From: an uncultured Clostridia bacterium
GTDB taxonomy: Bacteria; Bacillota_A; Clostridia; Oscillospirales; Acutalibacteraceae
Length of the DNA: 22,483 nucleotides
NCBI GenBank assembly: GCA_944380625.1
Contig: CALWIE010000061.1
Coordinates: forward strand, 1-22,483
Direction: 5' to 3'
Shown here: piece by piece, positions 7,901 to 14,356 of the stretch
How the letters are laid out: each line of letters starts with the position of its first letter
How positions within the stretch are numbered: position 1 is the stretch's first letter
The notes under the pieces: model-generated
Databases searched by the model: none
Seen by the model: only the letters and a program-made list of their open reading frames with translations
Told to the model about the DNA's origin: nothing
Translations under genes and position numbers: made by a program

Positions 7901-9289
7901 ATGCCCGATTTTAGCGACGTTCGCCAACGATTGAGTGAAAAGATCAAAACCGCCCCCCCGGTGCGGATCATCGTCATCAGTTTTGCCCTCATCATCTTTG
8001 TGGGCACGCTGCTTTTGATGCTCCCCATCGCCTCTAAGGTGGGGCCCGCCCATCCCATCGACGCCCTGTTCACCGTCACCTCCGCCACCTGTGTGACGGG
8101 CCTGGTGGTGGGGGATACCTACACCCTGTGGACCCCCTTCGGCCAGGGGGTGATCCTGGCCTGCATCCAGCTGGGAGGCCTGGGGCTTTCCACCTTTACG
8201 GTGGGCTTCTCCCTGCTGGTGCGGCGCAAGCTGGGCATCCGGGAGATGAAGCTTGCCAGCGAGAGCTCCGGGGGCAGCAGCCTGGACATCGCCGGGCTTT
8301 TAAGGCTCATCATCGTTTTCACCTTTGCCTGCGAGTTTATCGGCGCCTGCCTGCTGGCCCTGCGCTTTATCCCCCAGTTTGGGGTGGGGGGCATCTGGCC
8401 TTCCATCTTTTGCGCCATTTCCGCTTACTGCAACGCCGGTTTCGACGTGGTGGGATTTTACTCCACCGGCGGCAGCCTGACGGCCTACGCCGGAGACCCC
8501 TTGGTTTCCTTGACCATTTCGTTCCTTATCATCATCGGCGGCCTGGGCTTTATCGTGGTGCAGGACATCTACCTGTGCAAGATCCAGCCGGCCTTCCGCC
8601 ACAAGGATACCACAAAGCTGAACTTCCACTCGCAAATCTGCCTGCGGGTCACTGTGGGGCTTTTGATCTTCGGCACCCTGGGCTTCTTCCTCTTGGAGTA
8701 CAACAACACCATGGAGGGCCTCAATTTCTTTGAGAAGCTCAACTGCGCCTTCTTCCAGTCCACCAACACCCGCACCGCCGGGTTCGCCTCGGTGAACATC
8801 GCCGAGCAGCTGGAGTTCACCAAGGTCCTTTCTGTGTTGTTGATGTTCATCGGCGCCTGCCCCGGTTCCACCGGCGGCGGCATCAAAACCACCACCCTCA
8901 CGGTGCTGGTGGTGGCCGTGCTGTGCACCATCCGGGGCAAGGACGACGTGGTGGTGCTGCGGCACCGGTTCTCCACCCCCGCGGTGTACAAGGCCTTCAC
9001 CCTCACTTTTGTGGCCATCCTGCTGGTGTTTATCGACGCAGGCGTGGTCAGCTCCTTAAACCCGGACATCCTCTACATCGACTGCCTGTACGAGGCCACC
9101 TCCGCCTTTGGCACGGTGGGCCTTTCCGCCAACGTCACCCCCCATCTGGATCCCATCTCCAAGCTGATCTTGATTTTCACCATGTTTATCGGCCGCGTAG
9201 GGCCCCTGTCCTTCGGGCTCTCCATCCTCATGCGCCACAAGCCCAAGGGGGATTCCATCTACCCCGAAGGCCGTATGCTCATCGGCTGA
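7901..9289 (+). CDS. TrkH/KtrB-type potassium uptake channel subunit
   Basis: A 462-residue membrane protein of the Trk/Ktr/HKT superfamily, which imports potassium (in Ktr types often with sodium dependence). Four membrane-pore-membrane repeats are visible through their filter loops: TSATCVTGL (60-68), CNAGFD, NTRTAGF and GTVGLS, each with the filter glycine. About eight to ten hydrophobic helices span the chain. The length fits KtrB-like proteins better than long TrkH proteins. The start has an AAGGGTG site 7 nt upstream. No TrkA/KtrA regulatory subunit with an NAD-binding RCK domain lies in the window, so its gating partner must be elsewhere. A strong terminator follows. Confidence 0.93.
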   Translation: MPDFSDVRQRLSEKIKTAPPVRIIVISFALIIFVGTLLLMLPIASKVGPAHPIDALFTVTSATCVTGLVVGDTYTLWTPFGQGVILACIQLGGLGLSTFTVGFSLLVRRKLGIREMKLASESSGGSSLDIAGLLRLIIVFTFACEFIGACLLALRFIPQFGVGGIWPSIFCAISAYCNAGFDVVGFYSTGGSLTAYAGDPLVSLTISFLIIIGGLGFIVVQDIYLCKIQPAFRHKDTTKLNFHSQICLRVTVGLLIFGTLGFFLLEYNNTMEGLNFFEKLNCAFFQSTNTRTAGFASVNIAEQLEFTKVLSVLLMFIGACPGSTGGGIKTTTLTVLVVAVLCTIRGKDDVVVLRHRFSTPAVYKAFTLTFVAILLVFIDAGVVSSLNPDILYIDCLYEATSAFGTVGLSANVTPHLDPISKLILIFTMFIGRVGPLSFGLSILMRHKPKGDSIYPEGRMLIG

Positions 9290-9294
9290 CAAAA

Positions 9295-9346
9295 AACAAG
9301 ATCCCGCCCGCCAGGCAGCAAGCGCTGCCCGGGGGCGGGATTTTTC
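9295..9346. terminator. Bidirectional terminator between trkH and the DtxR-family gene
   Basis: ATCCCGCCC (9301-9309) pairs with GGGCGGGAT (9333-9341), and GGCAGC (9314-9319) pairs with GCTGCC (9324-9329). An A-run (9291-9296) before and a T-run (9341-9345) after suit convergent genes. Confidence 0.9.
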
Positions 9347-9378
9347 CATTTTACAGGGCGGCCTGTTCCCTTGCCGGT

Positions 9379-9762
9379 TTACGGGGCGGGAGGCATTCCG
9401 GAGGCTACGTGGCGCTTGATGGCCTCAAAGGTCTCCCGGCTCAAGACGTGCTCAATGCGGCAGGCGTCCTCGGCGGCAGTCTCGGCGTTTACCCCCAGGG
9501 AGATCAGCCACTGGGTGAACAGGGTGTGGCGCTCGTAGACGCTTTCGGCGATTTGCAGCCCTTTTTCCGTAAGGGAGATGAGCCCCTCCTCGCCCACGGA
9601 GATGCAGCCCTGCTCCCGCAGGTTCTTCATGGCCACGCTGACGCTGGGCTTGCTAAAGCCCATTTCCGCGGCGATGTCCACCGAGCGCACAGAGCCGTTG
9701 CGCTCTTTTAAAACCAGGATCGTCTCCAGGTAGTTTTCGGCGGATTCCTGAATCTTTGGCAA
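9379..9762 (-). CDS. DtxR/MntR-family metal-dependent transcriptional regulator
   Basis: About 127 residues, probably a manganese- or iron-sensing repressor. The winged-helix DNA-binding part covers NYLETILVLKERNGSVRSVD through KPSVSVAMKNLREQGCI, with a wing at LISLTEKG. The dimerisation/metal part has ERHTLFTQWL and EDACRIEHVLS, containing the His and Glu residues that usually bind metal. There is no C-terminal SH3-like domain, so it is of the short MntR type. Start choice: ATG at 9777 would leave only about 8 nt of leader from the promoter seen at 9792-9820. TTG at 9762 has GGGAGGG 6 nt upstream and a 23-nt leader, so I use TTG; the ATG form would add five residues. No metal transporter is adjacent, so its targets are elsewhere. 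Confidence 0.88.
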   Translation of the reverse strand: MPKIQESAENYLETILVLKERNGSVRSVDIAAEMGFSKPSVSVAMKNLREQGCISVGEEGLISLTEKGLQIAESVYERHTLFTQWLISLGVNAETAAEDACRIEHVLSRETFEAIKRHVASGMPPAP

Positions 9763-9791
9763 CTCGATCCCTCCCATTTTGTGTTCTTTCC

Positions 9792-9820
9792 ATTATACCC
9801 CTTTTCCCCGGGGATTACAA
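9792..9820 (-). promoter_or_regulatory. Promoter of the DtxR-family regulator gene
   Basis: On the minus strand, TTGTAA (9820-9815), a 17-nt spacer, then TATAAT (9797-9792). It fits entirely in the short gap after the ccdA-tlpA stop codon. Predicted start is near 9785, which disfavours ATG 9777 as the initiation codon. Confidence 0.8.
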
Positions 9821-9831
9821 GGAGAAAAACC

Positions 9832-11124
9832 TCAGGACCTGCCCTCCTCGGTCTGGCGAATGATGTCCTTCATCATGTCCTTGGTCAGCTGGCCGGAGGC
9901 GTAGCCGTAGACGTTTCCATCCTTGTCGATCATAAAGGTGGTGGGGAAGGCGGTGACGTAGTAGGTGTAAAAGGAGATCTGGCCTCCCTCGTCCATAAGG
10001 GTGGGATAGGTGTAGCCCTTTTCCTCCATAAAGGCGGCGACTTCCTCCTTGCTGCCCTCGCTTCCCATGCCGGGGTGGGACACCCCCAGGATGACCACAT
10101 CCTCTTGGTTTTCCCCGTATTCCTCATACAGCTCTTGGATCTCCGGCATCTCGTTGCGGCAGGGCGGGCACCAGGTCCCCCAGAAGTTGAGGAACACGGT
10201 CTTTCCCTGGTAGTCCGAGAGGGTGTGGGAGTTCCCAAACTGGTCCTTCAGGGTGAAGTCCGGGGCGGCGGTGGTTTTTCCGCCCTCCGCCTGGGAGGCG
10301 CTCTCCTTCTGGGAGCTGCCCTGGGAGGAAGCCGAGATCCCGCTCTCCGGCAGGGAGCTCTCCTCCGCCGTGGAGGAAGTGGAGGAGGACGCCGCCCCAA
10401 AGCTGGAGAGGTAGCTGGTAAAGTTGTTCATCCACCCGGTGACCATCATCACGCCCATGAGCACCATCAGGACGCCGCCCACCTTCACCGTGTACTTCAC
10501 CACATTCCGGTGTTTGCGGAACAGCTCCAGCAGGGTGGTGGTGAAAAGCCCCACTGCCAAAAAGGGGAGCACAAAGCCCAGGGTGTACACCCCGATGAGC
10601 AAAAAGCCCTCCGCCGCCTCTGCGGAGGTGGCCATCAGCAGGACGCTGGCCAGGGTGGGGCCCACACAGGGGGTCCAGGCAAAGCTGAAGGTAAAGCCAA
10701 GGACCAGGGCCACCAGAGGATTCATGGCCACCTTGTCCAAACGGAAGGGAAGCCGCGCCTCTTTGCTCAGCAGCTTGGAGGAGCCGAACACCCCCAGCTG
10801 GTACAGGCCGAAGAGGATCACCAACGCCCCGCCGATGCGCCCTAAAAGCAGGCGGTTTTCCCGGAAAAACTGCCCTGCCGCCGTAAACCCCAGCCCCAAG
10901 AGGAAAAAGGCGAAGCTGATGCCCAAAACGAAAAAGGCGGTATTCAACAGGACCTTCCCCCGGCGGTAGTGGACGTTCCCCTCCTGGTCCACCGTGCGCC
11001 CTCCGCCGGACAGGTAGCTGATGTACATGGGCAGCAGGGGCAGCACGCAGGGGGAGAAAAAGCTCAAAAGCCCCTGCAAGAACACAGTCAGCGCCGGAAC
11101 GCTGGTTTCAAGGTTGAATCCCAT
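9832..11124 (-). CDS. CcdA-type thiol transporter fused to an extracytoplasmic TlpA-like thioredoxin domain
   Basis: A 430-residue fusion. Residues about 10-230 are a CcdA/DsbD-like membrane domain with six helices and two conserved cysteines, FFSPCVLPLLP (Cys26) and WTPCVGPTLAS (Cys153). These carry electrons from cytoplasmic thioredoxin across the membrane. A low-complexity Ser/Glu/Ala linker (about 244-286) follows. A TlpA/ResA-type thioredoxin domain begins at APDFTLKDQFGN, has the active site WCPPC (Cys319, Cys322), and the cis-proline region VTAFPTTFMIDKDG. It should reduce disulfides outside the membrane. The start is set by the promoter: its -35 box (11182-11187) covers the upstream ATG at 11187, so translation must begin at ATG 11124, preceded by GGGGGA. 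It is probably monocistronic. Confidence 0.93.
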   Translation of the reverse strand: MGFNLETSVPALTVFLQGLLSFFSPCVLPLLPMYISYLSGGGRTVDQEGNVHYRRGKVLLNTAFFVLGISFAFFLLGLGFTAAGQFFRENRLLLGRIGGALVILFGLYQLGVFGSSKLLSKEARLPFRLDKVAMNPLVALVLGFTFSFAWTPCVGPTLASVLLMATSAEAAEGFLLIGVYTLGFVLPFLAVGLFTTTLLELFRKHRNVVKYTVKVGGVLMVLMGVMMVTGWMNNFTSYLSSFGAASSSTSSTAEESSLPESGISASSQGSSQKESASQAEGGKTTAAPDFTLKDQFGNSHTLSDYQGKTVFLNFWGTWCPPCRNEMPEIQELYEEYGENQEDVVILGVSHPGMGSEGSKEEVAAFMEEKGYTYPTLMDEGGQISFYTYYVTAFPTTFMIDKDGNVYGYASGQLTKDMMKDIIRQTEEGRS

Positions 11125-11158
11125 AGGTTTTGTCCCCCAGAATAAGGTTTGTATGGTA

Positions 11159-11187
11159 ACTGTACAGGAAAGGGCGGTAAAAGTCAA
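11159..11187 (-). promoter_or_regulatory. Promoter of the ccdA-tlpA fusion gene
   Basis: On the minus strand, TTGACT (11187-11182), a 17-nt spacer, then TACAGT (11164-11159). Start is expected near 11152, about 28 nt before the ATG at 11124. Confidence 0.85.
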
Positions 11188-11212
11188 GAATGATTTTTAT
11201 TTTTGCCAGGCC

Positions 11213-11242
11213 TTGCAAAAACCTCCAGAGCCGTGCTACTAT
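11213..11242 (+). promoter_or_regulatory. Promoter of the DUF3783-yaaA pair
   Basis: TTGCAA (11213-11218), an 18-nt spacer, then TACTAT (11237-11242). It is divergent from, and about 25 nt away from, the ccdA-tlpA promoter. Start is expected near 11249. Confidence 0.7.
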
Positions 11243-11274
11243 CTACAGAGAAAAAACCAAAGGGAGGTTTCCCT

Positions 11275-11670
11275 ATGACGTCCACTGTGCTGCTCTACAA
11301 CTTGGATTCGGAAAAGGGCCGGAAGATCAAGGCCCTGTGCCTGGTCTTAAAGCTCCGGGCCCGCTCTGTGCCCCAGGAGGACTTCGCTATGCCCCTGAAC
11401 TCCCTTTTGGGCCTTGTCCCCCGGGAGGAGGCGCCCTCCCCTGGAGAGCCCTTCGGGGAGGAGATGCTGGTGATGGCGGGCCTTTCCCCCCGCCAGATGA
11501 ACCAATTCCTCCAAGGTTTTTGCCGGAACAAGATTCCCCCGGTGGAGCTCAAAGCGGTGCTCACCGCCGCCAACGGCGGGTGGGACGGCTTCAGGCTCCG
11601 GGAGGAGCTTGCCCTGGAGCGGGAGGCCCTGGCCCGGGGGGAGAACCTCCACGAAGGGAGGCCCCTGTGA
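11275..11670 (+). CDS. DUF3783 domain-containing protein
   Basis: A 131-residue soluble protein of unknown function. It opens with a beta-strand-like STVLLYNLDSEKGRKIKALC and has a C-terminal stretch with the DUF3783 pattern (MAGLSPRQMNQFLQGFCRN, then PPVELKAVLTAANGGW). The very end is a charged helix. ATG 11275 has GGGAGG 7 nt upstream; an in-frame ATG at 11203 precedes the promoter and is rejected. Its stop codon overlaps the GTG start of yaaA (GTGA), so the two are translationally coupled and may act together. The family assignment is from memory of the pattern; no catalytic residues can be named. Confidence 0.85.
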   Translation: MTSTVLLYNLDSEKGRKIKALCLVLKLRARSVPQEDFAMPLNSLLGLVPREEAPSPGEPFGEEMLVMAGLSPRQMNQFLQGFCRNKIPPVELKAVLTAANGGWDGFRLREELALEREALARGENLHEGRPL

Positions 11671-12446
11671 AGCTGCTGATCTCCCCTGCCAAGAAGATGC
11701 GGGTGGAAAGGGATTTCCTGCCGCCCCGGGGCGCTCCTCTCCTTGCGGGCAAAAGCGCCCGGCTCCTGGAGTGGATTCGGGGGCTCTCCTTCCAGGAGCT
11801 TCAAAAGCTCCTCGCCTGCGGGGAAGCCCTGGCCCGGAAGGCCTGGGAGGACTTCCAGGCCCTGGACCCGGCCAGGGGGGAGACCCCGGCCCTCTTTGCC
11901 TACGACGGGATCCAGTACAAGTACATGGCCCCGGGGCTTTTCACCCAAGAGCAGCTGGATTACGCAGAAGAACACCTGCGGATCCTCTCCGGCTTTTACG
12001 GGGTGCTGCGTCCCTTTGACGGGGTGGCCCCCTACCGGCTGGAGATGCAGGCCAGGGTGAAGTCGGACTTCTGCTCCAGCCTGTACGGCTTTTGGGGGGA
12101 CAGCCTGGGGGAGGCCCTTTTAAGGGAGGACAAGGTTCTTGTCAACCTGGCCTCAGAGGAGTACGCCCGGGCGGTGCGCCCTGCCGTAAAGGGAAGGGCC
12201 CGGTTTGTCACCTGTGTGTTTGCCGAAGAGGCTGGGCCGGGCAAACTGGTGGAAAAGGGGGTCTACGTGAAAATGGCCCGGGGGGAGATGGTGCGCTTTG
12301 CCGCGGAAAAAGTCCTGGAAACCCCGGAGGGCCTGCGGGAGTTCGACAGGCTGGGCTACGCCTTTGCCCCGGAGCTCTCCGGGGAGGACCGGTATGTGTT
12401 CCGGCGGGAGGGGCGCCCCGGAGGGAAAACATTTCAGGGAGTGTAA
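11667..12446 (+). CDS. yaaA: Peroxide stress protein YaaA (DUF328)
   Basis: A 259-residue cytoplasmic protein. In E. coli YaaA lowers free intracellular iron and limits DNA damage during hydrogen peroxide stress. Family hallmarks are the N-terminal KLLISPAKKM (2-11), ALFAYDGIQYKYM, HLRILSGFYGVLRPFDGVAP, VNLASEEYARAV and VYVKMARGEMVRFAAEK. The start is GTG at 11667, preceded by GGGAGG 6 nt upstream and overlapping the stop of the DUF3783 gene. The open frame continues far upstream, but that part is only a shadow of DUF3783. Linking to peroxide defence in this anaerobe is by homology. Confidence 0.94.
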   Translation: MKLLISPAKKMRVERDFLPPRGAPLLAGKSARLLEWIRGLSFQELQKLLACGEALARKAWEDFQALDPARGETPALFAYDGIQYKYMAPGLFTQEQLDYAEEHLRILSGFYGVLRPFDGVAPYRLEMQARVKSDFCSSLYGFWGDSLGEALLREDKVLVNLASEEYARAVRPAVKGRARFVTCVFAEEAGPGKLVEKGVYVKMARGEMVRFAAEKVLETPEGLREFDRLGYAFAPELSGEDRYVFRREGRPGGKTFQGV

Positions 12447-12542
12447 AGATTGCCGTTAGAATTTTGCAAGAAATGGCTGGTAAGATAATGCCATGAAAAA
12501 GGAATCCCGGAAGACGTTTCCGGCGGAGGAAAGGAAACAGCC

Positions 12543-13244
12543 ATGAAAGTCTTGCGAATCATGCGAAACCTGGTTTTGACACTGCTGGCCCTGGGCCTGT
12601 GCGCGGTGACGGCCCTGGCCGTCCTGGGCTGGCAGGCCTACACCCGTGCCCTGGAGGCGGCGCCCCTGGACCAGGTGGTCCAAAAGGTGCGGGCCCAGGA
12701 GGGCTTCACCCCCTTTGAGGATCTGCCCGAAACCTACGTGGACGCCGTTATCGCCGCAGAAGACCACCGCTTTTACCAGCATCATGGCGTGGACCCGGCG
12801 GCCATAGGGCGGGCTCTGTGGAACGACCTGAAGGCCCTGTCCTTTGTGGAGGGCGGCAGCACCATCACCCAGCAGCTGGCGAAAAACCTGTACTTCACCC
12901 AGGAGAAGAAGCTGACCCGCAAGGTCGCCGAGGCCTTCATGGCCCTTCACCTAGAATCCCGCTACAGCAAGGAGGAGATCTTCGAGCTGTATGTGAACAG
13001 CATCTATTTCGGCAGCGGCTGTTACAATGTGCGGCAGGCAAGCCTTTCCTACTTCGGCGTGGAGCCCGGGCAGATGGACCCGGCCCAGGCGACCCTCTTG
13101 GCAGGGGTGCCAAATGCCCCCTCGGTGTACGACCCCACGGTCAACCCGGATTTGGCGGGCCAGCGGCAGCGCCAGGTGGTGGGCCTGATGGTGGAGTACG
13201 AGTACCTCACTCCGGAGGAGGCTTCACGGATATTGGCCGCGTGA
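12543..13244 (+). CDS. Monofunctional peptidoglycan glycosyltransferase (GT51, transglycosylase domain only)
   Basis: A 233-residue membrane-anchored enzyme that polymerises lipid II into glycan strands outside the cell membrane. One N-terminal membrane anchor spans residues about 9-30. The GT51 motifs follow in order: AAEDHRFYQHHG with the catalytic glutamate (73), GGSTITQQLAKNLYF (104-118), KLTRKVAEAF, and ELYVNSIYFGSGCYNVRQAS. There is no penicillin-binding transpeptidase domain, so it resembles MtgA/SgtB-type enzymes. The ATG has AGGAAA about 7 nt upstream. A 96-nt gap separates it from yaaA, with only weak promoter-like sequence (GATAAT near 12484). Its stop lies 20 nt ahead of the AraC-type regulator. 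Confidence 0.93.
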   Translation: MKVLRIMRNLVLTLLALGLCAVTALAVLGWQAYTRALEAAPLDQVVQKVRAQEGFTPFEDLPETYVDAVIAAEDHRFYQHHGVDPAAIGRALWNDLKALSFVEGGSTITQQLAKNLYFTQEKKLTRKVAEAFMALHLESRYSKEEIFELYVNSIYFGSGCYNVRQASLSYFGVEPGQMDPAQATLLAGVPNAPSVYDPTVNPDLAGQRQRQVVGLMVEYEYLTPEEASRILAA

Positions 13245-13264
13245 GGGAGCGCGGAAAAAGGGAG

Positions 13265-14248
13265 ATGGGAGTTTTGCGGGAAGAACTGATGCGCCGCCTC
13301 CGCCAGGTGACGGAGGAAGAGGAGGCCCTTCTGGCAGGGGGCCAGGTGGACAAAGGGTTCTACAGCTCGGGAAGGGGTTTTCTCATCGACAGCGAGAAGC
13401 TTTTGGCCAAGGGAAAGCTGATCACCGTGCGGCCCCACACCCGGTTTGCCAGCTTTCCCATGCACAGCCACAACTACGTGGAGATCATGTACATGTGCTC
13501 CGGGCAGACAGTGCATCACCTGGAGGGCCGCCCGCCCCTGACCCTGCGGGCGGGGGAGCTGCTGTTTTTAAACCAGAACGCCTCCCACAGCGTGGAGCGG
13601 GCTGGGGAGGGGGACGTGGGGGTAAACTTCATTGTGCTGCCCCAGTTTTTTGACTACGCCCTGACCCTGATCGGCCCGGACAACGTGCTGGGGAGGTTCC
13701 TTCTCAGCGGCCTGCGCCAAAGAGGGGGAGAGGTCAGCTGCCTGCACTTCCAGGTCTCAGAGGAGCCCACCGTCCAAAACCTGGTGGAGAACCTGGTGTG
13801 GAGCCTGGTCCATCCCCAGCCCAACGGCCGGCGGATCAACCAGGCCACCATGGGGCTTTTGCTCTTACAGCTTTTAAATTTCACCGAGGAGCTCCACGCC
13901 GCCTCGGGAAACGGGGCCGTGCTGGCGGCCCTGCGGGAGATCGAGGAAAATTACCGGACCGCCGACCTGACCCGCCTGGCCGGGGAGCTCCACGTGTCCC
14001 TGCCCTACCTCAGCGCGGCGGTGCGCCGGGCCACCGGCCGCACCTTTAAGGAGCTCCTTCTGGAAAAGCGCCTCTCCAAAGCGGCCCAGCTTCTCCGGGA
14101 GACAAAGCTCACCGCCCAGGAGATCATCCTGGCGGTGGGGTATGAAAACACCAGCTACTTTTTCCGGGCTTTCCGGGCCCGCTTTGGAGTCACCCCCAAG
14201 GAGTACCGCAGGGAGCGGGGAGGCAGTTTTTTGCCCCCGCCGCCCTAA
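13265..14248 (+). CDS. AraC-family regulator, probably of the rhamnose operon
   Basis: About 327 residues. The N-terminal cupin-like sensor domain contains FPMHSHNYVEIMYMCSG and a LRAGELLFLNQNASHSVE strand (residues about 60-120). The C-terminal DNA-binding domain has two helix-turn-helices: LTRLAGELHVSLPYLSAAVR and AQEIILAVGYENTSYFFRAF, ending in the family signature FGVTPKEYRRE. Location directly before rhaB-rhaA-rhaD suggests it senses L-rhamnose or a product and activates that operon, like RhaR/RhaS. The start is uncertain. GTG 13241 overlaps the previous stop, ATG 13265 lies immediately after GGGAG, and ATG 13289 has CGGGAAG 5 nt upstream; I use 13265. A terminator-like hairpin separates it from rhaB. 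Confidence 0.88.
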   Translation: MGVLREELMRRLRQVTEEEEALLAGGQVDKGFYSSGRGFLIDSEKLLAKGKLITVRPHTRFASFPMHSHNYVEIMYMCSGQTVHHLEGRPPLTLRAGELLFLNQNASHSVERAGEGDVGVNFIVLPQFFDYALTLIGPDNVLGRFLLSGLRQRGGEVSCLHFQVSEEPTVQNLVENLVWSLVHPQPNGRRINQATMGLLLLQLLNFTEELHAASGNGAVLAALREIEENYRTADLTRLAGELHVSLPYLSAAVRRATGRTFKELLLEKRLSKAAQLLRETKLTAQEIILAVGYENTSYFFRAFRARFGVTPKEYRRERGGSFLPPPP

Positions 14249-14270
14249 AGGATTTTGAGGAGAATAAGCC

Positions 14271-14307
14271 AGGACGTATTTTTTCAAAAGTACGTCCTTT
14301 CTTTTTT
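14271..14307 (+). terminator. Terminator-like hairpin between the AraC-type gene and rhaB
   Basis: GGACGTA (14272-14278) and TACGTCC (14291-14297) form the stem around a 12-nt loop, followed by a T-rich run with one C (14298-14307). It could also be an operator, because it overlaps the -35 region of the likely rhaB promoter. Confidence 0.7.
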
Positions 14308-14326
14308 CTCCTTTTTACAGTATGCT
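14298..14326 (+). promoter_or_regulatory. Likely activator-dependent promoter of rhaBAD
   Basis: TATGCT (14321-14326) is a fair -10 box, and 17 nt upstream there is only TTTCTT, a poor -35. A weak -35 is typical of promoters needing an AraC-type activator. Start near 14333 gives a 24-nt leader to GTG 14357. Confidence 0.4.
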
Positions 14327-14356
14327 GAAGAAAACTGGGGAAAGGAGGGCGCGCAA

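Noticed and set aside
11190..12446. 418-residue open frame suggesting a longer YaaA
   Set aside because: The first 159 codons overlap DUF3783 and begin before the promoter. YaaA family homology begins at GTG 11667.
12447..12542. Possible promoter ahead of the glycosyltransferase gene
   Set aside because: GATAAT is present, but no -35 match stands at 16-18 nt, so read-through from yaaA is equally likely.
12818..14248. Longer N-terminus for the AraC-type regulator
   Set aside because: The extension lies entirely in another frame of the glycosyltransferase gene and has no conserved features.
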